DNA of 64,000 nt from Desmodesmus armatus (taxonomy: Eukaryota; Chlorophyta; Chlorophyceae; Sphaeropleales; Scenedesmaceae), in NCBI GenBank assembly GCA_007449985.2, contig VIIQ02000020.1, positions 124,001-188,000 on the forward strand. The letters run 5' to 3'. Position 1 is the stretch's first letter. The number at the start of each line of letters is the position of its first letter. Under the pieces are notes generated by a model that searched no databases, was not told where the DNA came from, and saw only the letters and a list, made by a program, of their open reading frames with translations. Shown piece by piece: positions 12,080-22,480 of this stretch. Position numbers and translations under genes: made by a program.

Positions 12080-13964
12080 ATGGCGACGGGTGCAAACCCA
12101 TCTTCAATTCCTGTCACAATCACACAGCAGCCTGCACCCCAGCCAGCGGCAGTAGCTACTGCTGCTGCTACTGCTGCTGCACCCAAGGCAGTAGTCCCCG
12201 CAGCAGCACCTGCCCCAAAAGCAGCGCCACAGCAGCGAGCATTGCAGCCCCAAGCAGTGCCGGTGCAGCAGGCACGGGTGTCCCCCATTGATGCAGCCAT
12301 AGATGATGTGCTGGGGGGCGATCTGGGCATGCAGGAAAGGCAGTTGGCAGCAGATGAAGTGGCATATGCATACTTCAGCCAAGTCCGAGAGGCTGCAGGC
12401 GATCAGTTGGACCCTGCGGTTTCAGCACAGCTGAATGAGCTGGTGGCAATCACACAGGCAGAGAAAGGTGCGGCTGCAGTACACCCTGGCAAACTGCATT
12501 GCATCGTCTGCTCCAACGTGGGCAAATGCATGCAGCAGCCCATGTTGACACAGATGCCACATAGATATTGTGCTGCACCTCTTTTGGAAAGCAGTGCTGG
12601 TGTCAATATCACAGATATCTGGATCGATCATGCCTGGTTTCAGAAGATACCCATTTGAACAGACAGCTCGGCTATTTTGGTCCAGTCGGCACTTCTAGGC
12701 AGCAACTCTCATTGTCTGCACCATTTGCCGCCCTTCTGCTGCAGATGCCATTCTGCAGAAAAGCAACCGGGTAGCGAGGCGTGTGCTGCGGCCGCTAGGG
12801 TATAAGATGCTGGAGGTCCAGGGTTTAAACCCTGCCTCTGTCAGCCCCGCAGCAGCACGAGCAGCACTGGAGGCAGAACTGACACCTGAGCAGCAGGCAG
12901 CAGTAGATGCAGAGGCAGAGCGGCTCTTTGAGGAGGTGCGCCGGTGTTTGGGTTAGCCCAATGAGCGAGTATGACCACTTTTCCATCAATTGGTCACCCT
13001 CTCACCACTCCATTTGAACCACTAGAGTAGCTAACGGCTCTTGCGAGAGTCTGTGTGACGCCCCTAAAGTTTTGTGCGCTGCTACTTTGCTGTGCCACCT
13101 CTTGGTGCAGACTGTCCAGTCTTTGGTTGATTCCAGACGTACAAGCAGCAGACTATCATTACATCAGAATAATGCAGGCCACTGCCATGCCCTATGGTTG
13201 CCCTCTCATGTCCTGCTGCTGTTGCTGCTGTTGCTGCTGCTGCTGCCGCTGCAGGTGTACCTTCCCGAGCTGGAGGCCGCCTCCCGTGCAGCAGGTGTTC
13301 AGGACCCTGACGAGGTCTGGCAGCAGTTTGGACGCAACGTGCTGGCACGGCAGCCAGAGGAGCCGCAGCAGCAGGCAGCAGGTGCGGGCAACTGGGACTG
13401 GGACGGGGTTTTGAGAGTTGGCTCTGCCTGTTGCAACAGATGGGAAGGTTGTGACGGTTGCCTCTTTGCATGACAGTACATTCTCAGTCAGTAGGCCATA
13501 TGTGTTGTTGTCTCTGTACTACAGCAGCTGTTGCTATGGGCGTTAGTGAGATATGTTTCCTGCTTGTGGCTGCATCAGTATCAGATGCCCTGCACAGCAG
13601 TGTCCAACGTGCATCACTTGCGTCTAGCATGACAGTGCTGACGCACACACACAGGCATGTGTTGCTGCATTGCTGGCTGCCTGACATCGTACCCTTGTTC
13701 TTACCCCGCTCCCCTCCCTGCTGCTGCTGCTGCTGCTGCCTGCTGTCCTGCTGTGCGTGCTGTTTCTGCATCTATGTAGCTGCCATTGCTGTCCCTGCTG
13801 CGCTGGCAGGTGCTGTGGTGGCTCTAGTGGTGTCAAAGTTCTTTGGCTGGCTGCAGCGGCGGCGGCAGCGCCGCTACGAACAGACGGAGACTGGCAGCGA
13901 GTATTATGAGGAGGAGGTGTTGACAGCTAGCGACCTCGATGCAGCGTCAGCATATGATGAGTAA
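12080..13964 (+). CDS. single-pass membrane protein of unknown function
   Basis: Four exons, 12080-12467, 12853-12935, 13255-13381 and 13780-13964, all GT..AG and in phase, give 260 residues. In-frame stops lie just upstream of the ATG at 12080. Residues 1-70 are Ala/Pro/Gln-rich and disordered-looking. Residues about 70-195 are acidic and probably helical (DDVLGGDLGMQERQLAADE, ELTPEQQAAVDAEAERLFEE, DPDEVWQQFGRNVL). A transmembrane helix (AAIAVPAALAGAVVALVVSK) follows near residue 200. An Arg-rich stop-transfer segment (WLQRRRQRRYE) and an acidic Tyr-containing tail ending SAYDE come last. The topology suggests the helical part is on one side and a short basic-acidic tail on the other. I do not recognise the family. 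A plastid or mitochondrial location is possible but not shown. Confidence 0.75.
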
Positions 13965-14290
13965 GCAGCGCCGCAGGGTGTTACTGGCAGCAGCGGGAGT
14001 GGCAGGTTTTTGCGGGGAAGGGGTGGACAGCTAGCGACCAGGATGCAGCGTCAGCATACAATGAGTAAGCAGCGTCGCAGGGTGTTACTGGCAGCAACAT
14101 TAGCGGCAGGTGTGTGCGGGGAAAGGGCGGACAGCTGGCGTCCAAGATGCAGCATCGGCCCACGATGAGTAAGCAGCGCCGCAGGGGGTTACTGGCAGCA
14201 GCGGGAGTGGCAGCGGCAGGCTTTGTGGGGAAAGCGCTGATAGCTAGCGACCATGGCGCAGCTGCAGGTCCCAACGAGTCAGCAGCACGC
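13921..14290. repeat. 104-bp tandem repeat starting in the last codons of a gene
   Basis: The core GAGTAAGCAGCG recurs at 13959, 14063 and 14167, a period of 104 bp. There are three near-complete copies and a decayed fourth. The first copy includes the last 15 or so codons and the stop of the membrane-protein gene. The later copies lie in its 3' flank. Confidence 0.85.
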
Positions 14291-15285
14291 AGCGTCACTG
14301 GCAGTAGCGGCTGCATGGGAGTGGTGTAAAGCAGCTGCAGCAGCGGACAGCCAGCACCTGGCACTAGGACGCAGCATTTACATGTGAGGGGCAGTGCAGC
14401 ATTGCTGCAGCAGCAGGCGCCGGGTGTTGATGCTGACAGGTGTTTGACTGGCCAGCATTCGACCGAGTTGAAGCAGAATGCTGGCCTGCTAGGGTGTGTC
14501 GACAGATGGAGTACTTGGGTGCATGCAAGCTCACTAAGACTGTCCTACTACATAGGCAAGCAACAGTGACGTATATGGGTTGAGAGGAACAGCCTGGTGT
14601 GGAGTGTGTTGCAGCACAACTGGTCGTTGTTGTTCATTTTGACTTGCAGTTTCATGATTTCTGGCCTTGTTTGCACTCTGTGGCAATGGTCAGGGTTGAC
14701 ATCAATGTTGCCTACTGACTGATGAGCAATCCAATCTGTCAGTCGCAACCATGAGTCGTGACAAGTCAGTCACAGCAAGTAGTAGGGTTTCACAAGAATG
14801 TAGTCACCCAGCTGGGATGGCTCACAAATCACACCACCTCTCTGCATGGATGCATGCATGTACATGCATGTGCATCAAGTTCAACTGCCATGCAGCAGTC
14901 AATGGACCTTTCACTCGCCTCCTGCTTCAGTAAGCTGCACGCATGCACAAGGCAGACGCCTTGGCATTTCTTGACAAACCACGGCTGCACAGGCTGCAAC
15001 AGCAACGGCGGCAGCACCTTCAACCACACAAATCATGCACAACGCTGGTCACCAAGAAGGTCCTGACACTGTGATCTACATTAGCAGGTCACTGTGCCGG
15101 ACACAAGCCAAACTCAACAAACCCACCACATCACACCAACAACACTCACTGCCCTTTCAATTGCACTACTAGGCCGCTGCTGCCACCTTGATAATTTTGG
15201 TCCAGCCAGCAGCACACGTATGTGCAAGGAGATAACTCTCACGACAGCACACACTCACATAGCATGCGGCAGCAGCAGCCAAAAG
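14291..15285. other. intergenic, no gene seen
   Basis: Convergent intergenic space after the 104-bp repeat. It holds a short TGCATG-rich patch at about 14850-14880. No splice-consistent coding sequence or RNA gene was found. Confidence 0.4.
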
Positions 15286-15365
15286 CTTGAAGCAGCAGCC
15301 TACTGCTTGGTTGCTGCTTCCAGCTCCCTGTGCACCGACTTAGCCCTAGCCTCCACCTCCGACGT
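15286..15365. repeat. diverged copy of the 3' end of the neighbouring terminal exon
   Basis: The stretch around 15300-15358 matches 15444-15500, which encodes the last about 18 residues of the neighbouring minus-strand gene. It is in the same orientation, about 140 bp downstream of the stop. Confidence 0.75.
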
Positions 15366-15443
15366 AACACACTTCACCCTCCTCACTTTTCAACTGCTAC
15401 CACAAGCCCTCAACACACCAATACAGCCCATGCCAGCAGCAGC

Positions 15444-17316
15444 CTACTGCTTAGCTGCTGCCTCCATCTCCCTGTACACCGACTTAGCCCTAGCCTCAAC
15501 CTCCTTCAAAAACTCTGCCTGCACCCGCTGCGCGTAGCTGCCGCTCTGCATGCCCAGCACAATCAGCTCCATCTTCTTCTGCAGGGCCTCCATGAATGCT
15601 GCCTCGGCCACATCCCCGCCTGCTGCTGACTTGCGGATGATGCTGCCCCACTCCTGCTCCTCTGCAAACAACACTTCGTTCAAAACACCCTCAGGACCTG
15701 CAGGATGGAGTGGGAGCAGAGGGTGTGTGTGGCAGTGGTGAGCGAAGCAGCAGGGGCAAGGACAGTGGGTGGGGCAGCAATGATTATGGCAGTGGCAGCA
15801 GCCAACAGCACCTCGTTCAGAACACCCTCAGACCTGCAGTGTGTTGGCAACAAGGGCAGGAGCGGAGGGTAGTGGCAGCGGCAACAGTAGCGGGGGCAGC
15901 ATGCTTGGCCAGACAGTATGCTTAGTCAGACAGCATGCGAGACGCTGCCAAGGCTGCTGACTTGCGGATTATGCTGCCCCACTCCTGCTCCTCTGCAAAC
16001 AGCACCTCGTTCAGCACACCCTCAGGACCTGCAGGATTCAGTGGGGGCAGAGGTTAAGGCAGCGGTGGGGCAGCGATGGTGTGGCAGCGGCAGCAGTGGC
16101 AGAGGCTGCAGCAGCACCGGTCAGATGCGGCATGAACCCCACAGGTTGCTTTGTTGGAGGGAGAGCGACAGGCACTGGCGCCATACCCACAAGCTTACAA
16201 GCCCTCACAAGGCTGCTTGCAGCAGCTATGTCATGCTACTCAGGCTGACACAGCTGTGGTCCAATGTCATTATTACTTACCAACATGTGGGCACAAGCCC
16301 ACCGTTGAATGGTCAGGCCAGGGCACAGGCGATTGCCTAGATACCACCTCATCCTTACACCCAAACCCCGCCTTCACAACCCCCCCCCCCCCACCCCACC
16401 CCACCAGACAGCCAGCTGGCTCAAGCTCCCCCCTGTCCCAGGACCCTTGAGCCTAACACTGTACACAGGAGACTCCAGCACACCCAAACTCCCTTCCACC
16501 CTCACACCTTAACAGACCCACACCCCTCATTCCCTCCATTCACAACACCCGCACACAAGCAGGCCGCCTAGCACAGCCCAGCTCTCCCCCCTCACCTGAT
16601 GTCTCAGGGCCCTTGAGTGCCCTTGATGCATACAGCTGCAGCACCTTCTGCAGCAGCGTGACCATCGTGTCCATGCGGTCATCCTGACATTTCTTCATCC
16701 ATGCAAAGCAGTTTGACAGCAGTGCCTCATCTAGGCGATCGCTGTGCTTGTCCAAGGCAGCACGCACAGCAGACACCTGAGCAGGATCGAGGGGCAGGTA
16801 CCATTCGCCCTTCTCGTTCGCTGCTGCTTTGAGGATCTCCTGCAGGATGGCTGCGCTGTCGTTCAGCTGCTGCTCAGTTTGTTTGACCATGGTGTCAACC
16901 AGCAGCATCACAGCATCTGCAACTGCCCTCAACCGCTCCTTCTCCTCTGCGTCCGTGATGCTGTCGTTGCGGGTTGCAATACGCAGCCAGAACTTGGGGT
17001 CGAAGCTGAAGATGTTTTCAGCCACAACCCGAGACAGCTCCTGCTGAGACTTGGCTGCCAGCAGCATATCTATGAGCTCATCCAGCTTTGCTGCCTCCTG
17101 CAGCTCCTTGGTGACATTGCCACCAAAGCTGCGTACTATCAGCGAGCTGCGCAGCGCCTGCTGCTGGGCCTGCTGCCACAATTGGTGCTGAGGGCACTGC
17201 TGCTGCTGGTGCTGCTGTGGGCGCTGTAGCCTTGCTACCTGCGCGCAAGGCCGAGCTGTGCTGCGGATATGTGGAGCAACAGCTGATGTGAAGCAACGAG
17301 AAGCATGCAACATCAT
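15444..17316 (-). CDS. organelle-targeted conserved-looking protein, function unknown
   Basis: Two exons, 17316-16596 and 15697-15444, joined GT..AG in phase, give 324 residues. The open frame extends a little upstream of 17316 but without an ATG. The MMLHASRCFTSAVAPHIRST start looks like a transit peptide (Arg/Ser-rich, no acids), followed by a Gln-rich linker to about residue 65. The mature part is charged and helical (ELQEAAKLDELIDMLLAAK, FDPKFWLRIATRNDSI, LLSNCFAWMKKCQDDRMD, EVLFAEEQEWGSII, QKKMELIVLGMQSG). It has no catalytic motif I can name. The single intron (15698-16595, 898 bp) contains two partial copies of the start of exon 2. The function is unknown. The plastid or mitochondrial site is inferred from the N-terminus only. 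Confidence 0.8.
15800..16040. repeat. two partial copies of a terminal exon start inside the intron
   Basis: The segment at about 15950-16033 repeats the start of exon 15697-15444 (CTGCAG acceptor, GPEGVLNEVLFAEEQEW) with few changes. A shorter copy lies near 15808-15840. The 15950-16033 copy keeps an acceptor in the right phase but diverges after about 28 codons. Confidence 0.8.
16378..16412. repeat. poly-C and CCCCA tract
   Basis: A run of 13 C is followed by CCCCA repeats, within the intron of the 15.4-17.3 kb gene. Confidence 0.9.
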
Positions 17317-19681
17317 GGTGTGCTGGGATCGACTTGCCGCTTCGCGATCTGCCAACCACCAACAAGCAGTAGCAACGCAGTAGCAGCTCTAGACGTCAAA
17401 GATATGAGTCAATTGACGTGTGCATCCTTTCAAATCCTGATACGCCAATTTTCGTCATCGACCCCAAGTTTGACTGGCCTCAGCTACAGCTGGTCAACAG
17501 TTAGCCAGCTGCCACCACTCATTGTGGATGATAATGGTGCGATGCTACGACAGCACAGACTCCAGGCTTTGCGAGCGATTGGGATCATGGTGGCACAGCA
17601 GCTGTAGACAGCAGTAAAAGTCCTGACTGGGACGAAGGTCAGGAAACGTACGCACTGCACGAAGTCTGAGCAAGCGTATGATCAGAGATTGATTAGCACA
17701 GTATATCGAACCCATCAAAGCCCTGACACTCATGTTCATGGCGGTTGTTGATCTGTCCATGGCTGTTGTTCCCAACATGATCAAGGGCACAGAACTGCTG
17801 GTAGCACCATATGCATCCTAAGTAATTTCTAATCCAATCCAATCCTTCTTCTCCCTGGAAGCAATCGATGTCACCAGTCAGCAGCTGCCAACCCCCTGCA
17901 AACTGTCCAAACCCGTGCCTCCAGCACAGCAAGAACCGCCTGCTGACAGACTGGTTGTGGTCACTGCATATGCTCGCTGCCAAGATGACTGTTCAAAAGA
18001 GGCCCTTCAACCAATCATGACACCAGCCACATGCACGTGCGCACGCGCGGACATGCCTTGATGCCCTTCCCTGACTGCCTGTGGCATCATCAAACACGGT
18101 AGCCCGCTAGGCCACCCTATCTGTCAACCTTGGCAGGGACTGCAGCAGGCAGTCACATGAGCTGAACACACACTCAGCTGCCACACCGCTGAGCACAAGC
18201 ACGCAGCACAACTGCTGAACAAGCACCGTGCAACCCCCGTCCATGCCCAAGTGCTGCTGCTGCTTCCTCGTCACCCCACTGCCACTCGCACCACTGCCAT
18301 TTTGCATCCGCTGTCATTGTGTGCACCTCCGGCCAATGCTGCAGTGATGCCCAGCCAGCAGCAGGTTGCTTGGGGGTAGGGTAGCTGCCAAGGATCAGGG
18401 GCAAGCTGAGGTGGGCCTGTGAGTGACAACGCAACAGCAACTGTTGAGCCAGATTGCACAATGTTTCCTTACTTATCCTGCAGCTTTTTGGCTGCAACAA
18501 CAAAAATTACAGAAATAATCAAATAAATGCAGACCTTCTTGACAGCAGCAGTCAAACCAACAAGCCCACCGCAAATGCAGCCACCAGGCTCACCTGTTGC
18601 TTCATACACATTGCGGCGCCTGCCTGCCACTCCCCGTCCAAAACATTTGGTCGAGAGATCCCAAGCCTGTGGCAGCACAGCAAGGGCAGACAGCAGGGGA
18701 CACACAGCATGACAGCAGCTGATCAGCCAGTGAGTCCTTGTGTCAGGCATGACTGTCACGGTGGTGCTGTGCCTCAGTCCAACAGCACAGTGTGTCAGGC
18801 CAGCTGCAGGCAATGCAGCGCTGTTCTACACATGTCACAGGCTACAGGGTGGCAAATGCACTGGGCAGCCTTCTTGGTGTCAGATGGCGATGCATGACGC
18901 ACTGTCCCACTCAGGGGCGATGCACACTACCTGTCAGGAGCCAACAGTCCCCTCAACACCCCACAACAACAAGGAGCAGCCTTACCTTGGACATCAGAAG
19001 AAAACACGCGCCACAGGACTGTCAGATCAGGGTTGGCTGGTGACGCCACCGCAAGCAGCAGTAGCAACAGCAGCCTTGCAGGCACCCTGCTGGGTCCCTC
19101 CGTAATGGACAGTGTGCAGGACAGTGGTGGTCAGCGGACACGACACCAGCAGACAGATAGGAAAGACAAACTCCCGTCTACAATGCAGGACCTGCAGTGC
19201 ACCAGACCACCCTGCAGGACAGCACATGCAGCAGGCAAAGCAGTCAGCACAGCAACACACCATGGCGCCCCTGGACGCCGCATCAGCACAAAAAGAACAA
19301 GGGACTTAGCAGCACTTCTAAATCAATACATGCAGGCCTCAGAGGTCAGATCCCGCATGGTGCTGCCCCAAAGAGACTTGCTGTGCTACCCAGTCATCAC
19401 ATATGCAGCTTGACGACACTAACACGGCTCCAACACACTAGGCAAACCATCGCAAGCACACCTTGAGATCAGCTGTGCTGACACTGCTGTGAGCTTCAAC
19501 AGCACCATACGCTGGCAGCAAGTACACACCTGGTGCCCGTGTCAGCTGCCATGATGGTTGCCTGCGTCCACTCCAACGGGCGCCTCCTCTTGCGGAGGCT
19601 GCTACCACCCTCAACTAGCTGTCACTGCTGCTGATGCTGGCTGCGGCAGCAGGGTTGTAGAAGCATCAGACTGGGTGTGGC
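17317..19681. other. 2.4-kb intergenic stretch, no supported gene
   Basis: The region lies between two minus-strand genes. It should hold the promoter of the 15.4-17.3 kb gene and the 3' UTR of the OPR gene. Open frames are short and do not splice together into anything recognisable. I see no RNA gene or clear mobile element. Confidence 0.4.
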
Positions 19682-22258
19682 TTACAGACTGGGCCCACCA
19701 CCATCAGGCTGCTGCTGCTGCACAGCCTCCAGCTTGCCCAGCAGGTACTGCTGCTGCTGTGCCGTGGTGCGCAGCGCGCCCCACTCCCAGTAAGGTATGC
19801 TGATGACTGCATAGCCCCGAGCTGCCAGTGCGCCATTCCTGGACTGTGTTGTGCCTGTCAAGGTGTTGTCAGGCTGCACATAGTGCTGGGGGCCCTCCAC
19901 CTCAATTGCCACCTTGACCCCTAAGGCTGTCACAGCAGCAATGTCAATCAGACATGCCTTGTCAGCTGTGGGCTGCTCTGACTGCGGCTGCTGCTGCCAG
20001 GTGTCACGTGGCAGCTGCAGCACTGCAGCATAAACTGACTGCTGCAGGCGGGATGACTGCTGCTTGGCTGTGGCTGTCAGCTGCTGTTCCCAGCTGACCC
20101 TGCACTGCTCCAGCTGCTGCTGGGTCAGCACACCCGACAGCCCCTGACTAGGTGCAGGCAGCTGGCTGTCCAGCAGCCACAGGTGCACCTGGTGCAGCTG
20201 CCGCAAATCTTCATCACTGGCTGTGCTGAATACCTGGCCGGCAGCAGCTGCCAGCTGCAGCACTTGCGATACACACTGCTGCAGGTCCAGCACTGCTGCC
20301 GACCAGCACAGGTTGCACAGCTCCTGTGACTTGAACCCGGCTGTGGCCCCATCCGGCAGCTTGACTGCCTGCTGCATCAGTGCACCAGGCAGCAGCTGGC
20401 CCCTGTACCCTAGCTGACCACATGCCCAAGCCATGTTGGCCAGCGCCTGTGGCTTGGCAACATCCAACAGCTGTTGCAGGCGCTGACGGTGCTGCTGCTG
20501 CAAGGACTGCAGCACCAGCAGTGGCAGATACTGCAACTTGCCACATGCCCACAACAGGTTGGCCACGTTTTGGGAGGTTGCAGCATGCAGCAGCTTGTCA
20601 AAACCAGCCAGCATCAGTTGCAGCTGCTGTGGCGGCACCTGCTGCCCCATGGTGGCCACTCCCCACAGGGTGTTGGACACTGCCTGTGGTGTGGCATCTG
20701 CCAGTACTGCTGCAAACCTTTCTAGCAGCTGCTGCAGCTGCTGTGCCGGCAGCTGCTGCAGCTGCTGTGCCGGCAGCTGCTGCCCCATGGTGGCCACTGC
20801 CCACAGGGTGTTGGACACCTCCTGAGGTTGAGCATCTGCCAGCACGGCTGCGAACCTCCCCAACAGCTGCTGCAGCTGCTGTGGCGGCACCTGCTGCCCC
20901 ATGGCGACCACTGCCCACAGGGTGTTGGACACTGCCTGTGGTGCGGCATCTGCCAGCACTGCTGCAAATCTCCCCAACAGCTGCTGCAGCTGCTGTGGCG
21001 GCACCTGCTGCCCCATTGTCGCCACTGCCCACAGGGTGTTGGACACTGCCTGTGGTGTGGCATCTGCCAGTACTGCTGCAAACCTTTCTAGCAGCTGCTG
21101 CAGCTGCTGTGCCGGCAGCTGCTGCCCCATGGTGGCCACTGCCCACAGGGTGTTGGACACCTCCTGAGGTTTGGCATCTGCCAGCACGGCTGCGAACCTC
21201 CCCAACAGCTGCTGCAGCTGCTGTGGCGGCACCTGCTGCCCCATGGTGGCCACTGCCCACAGGGTGTTGGACACTGCCTGTGGTGCGGCATCTTGCAGCA
21301 CTGCTGCAAACCTCCCCAACAGCTCCTGCAGCTGCTGTGGCGGCACCTGCTGCCCCATGGTGGCCACTGCCCACAGGGTGTTGGACACTGCCTGTGGTGC
21401 GGCATCTGTCAGCACTGCTGCAAACCTCGCCAATAGCTGCTGCAGGTCAGCAGCTGTCAGCTGCAGCTGCAAGGTCGCAGCAGCCCAGATTGTGTTGGAC
21501 ACTGCTTGTGGAACAGCCTGCTGCAGGGTGTCGGCCTGCAGGAACAGCGGCAGCAGCAGCTTGGCTGTGGCTGGGCTGCTCAGCTTGCTGCAGGAGTGAA
21601 TGATGTTCGCCAGTTCCCTGGCGCCACATGACTGCTGTAGCCGGACTGCAAGCTGGTGCAGCTCTGACAGCAGCTGCTGCACTGTTGCTGGCTGCCGCTG
21701 TGGTGCCACACCCTTGCGGCACAGCCTAGCAGCATGGGTGTATGCTGCACTCAAGTTGATATGGTCAAAGTCAGCTGCATGCTGCTCCACGACCTGCAGC
21801 AACTGCTGGGGGCTGTAAGTCGCCTTGATGGCTTCTGTGCGGGCCTTAGAAGCTGCAATCCGGGCAGCCCGGCCGTCATCCCAGCTGTTGTTGCTGCCGC
21901 TGCTGGACTTGCCACCCCTGCCACCACCCCTTCCACCCCACCCCCCTCTGCCGCCACCTCCACTGCTCCTGCCAGCACGTGGCCCCCTGCCTCCCCTGCC
22001 TCCCCTGCCCGGTGTCCTGCCCCCTGATCGCTGCCCTGGTGGCCTGCTGGGTGTAAGGTTGTCGAGAGGTTCGTGACTGCTGCTTGGGTTGCCACGCCCT
22101 GTGGCCTGGACTTGACGGCCTGCTGCACTAACTCTGTTACTGCTTCTGCTGTTGCTGGAGGTGTGCTTGATCCATGATCTGCTGCCTGCGATATGATACG
22201 GTCTGGTTACAGACACACACGGACCCCAGGCCGTGGCCCCACAGCCAGAGGCAAGCAT
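19682..22258 (-). CDS. octotricopeptide-repeat (OPR) protein with C-terminal RAP domain
   Basis: A single exon of 858 residues. The frame is open further upstream but ATG 22258 is the first. The N-terminus (MLASGCGATAWGPCVSVTRP, then basic) looks like an organelle transit peptide. A Gly/Arg-rich RGG-like stretch follows at about 70-125. About ten OPR-type repeats of 37-38 residues follow, each with a core like PQAVSNTLWAVATMGQQ. The six to seven central copies are almost identical. The C-terminus is a RAP domain (VAIEVEGPQHY, GYAVISIPYWEW). In Chlamydomonas, OPR proteins bind single chloroplast or mitochondrial transcripts and control their stability or translation, and RAP domains are nuclease-like or RNA-binding. 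Function here is inferred as organellar RNA metabolism. The target RNA cannot be told from sequence. Confidence 0.92.
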   Translation of the reverse strand: MLASGCGATAWGPCVSVTRPYHIAGSRSWIKHTSSNSRSSNRVSAAGRQVQATGRGNPSSSHEPLDNLTPSRPPGQRSGGRTPGRGGRGGRGPRAGRSSGGGGRGGWGGRGGGRGGKSSSGSNNSWDDGRAARIAASKARTEAIKATYSPQQLLQVVEQHAADFDHINLSAAYTHAARLCRKGVAPQRQPATVQQLLSELHQLAVRLQQSCGARELANIIHSCSKLSSPATAKLLLPLFLQADTLQQAVPQAVSNTIWAAATLQLQLTAADLQQLLARFAAVLTDAAPQAVSNTLWAVATMGQQVPPQQLQELLGRFAAVLQDAAPQAVSNTLWAVATMGQQVPPQQLQQLLGRFAAVLADAKPQEVSNTLWAVATMGQQLPAQQLQQLLERFAAVLADATPQAVSNTLWAVATMGQQVPPQQLQQLLGRFAAVLADAAPQAVSNTLWAVVAMGQQVPPQQLQQLLGRFAAVLADAQPQEVSNTLWAVATMGQQLPAQQLQQLPAQQLQQLLERFAAVLADATPQAVSNTLWGVATMGQQVPPQQLQLMLAGFDKLLHAATSQNVANLLWACGKLQYLPLLVLQSLQQQHRQRLQQLLDVAKPQALANMAWACGQLGYRGQLLPGALMQQAVKLPDGATAGFKSQELCNLCWSAAVLDLQQCVSQVLQLAAAAGQVFSTASDEDLRQLHQVHLWLLDSQLPAPSQGLSGVLTQQQLEQCRVSWEQQLTATAKQQSSRLQQSVYAAVLQLPRDTWQQQPQSEQPTADKACLIDIAAVTALGVKVAIEVEGPQHYVQPDNTLTGTTQSRNGALAARGYAVISIPYWEWGALRTTAQQQQYLLGKLEAVQQQQPDGGGPSL
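20590..21460. repeat. 111-bp tandem repeat array encoding near-identical OPR repeats
   Basis: The phrase GGTGTTGGACAC recurs every 111-117 bp through this stretch. A 24-bp internal duplication near 20731-20780 adds eight residues (QLPAQQLQ) to one repeat. Confidence 0.9.
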
Positions 22259-22480
22259 AGTGGGTGAGGAACTTGGTAGCAGCACCCTTACAAGCGACGC
22301 CGAGCGAGAGATGCGGTGCTCTGAGACGAAGTGTGGCACTACGTGATGTGATAGAGCTCCTTCGCGCTCAATCACGCCACCTATTAGCGGTTCCAGGTGG
22401 GACAGTCTTTTTCATGGCTGATCTGTTCATGGCGGTTGGGGGACACGATAGATTGGTGCTACTCAGGAATGCCAGTCAAT

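Noticed and set aside
17693..17983. Minus-strand open frame upstream of the 15.4-17.3 kb gene
   Set aside because: It does not start with a supported ATG, joins no neighbouring exon and has no recognisable motif.
20380..21603. Long plus-strand open frame of about 400 codons opposite the OPR gene
   Set aside because: It is the antisense shadow of the 111-bp repeats. Its protein is repetitive Ala/Pro/Trp with no domain, while the minus frame has clear OPR and RAP motifs.
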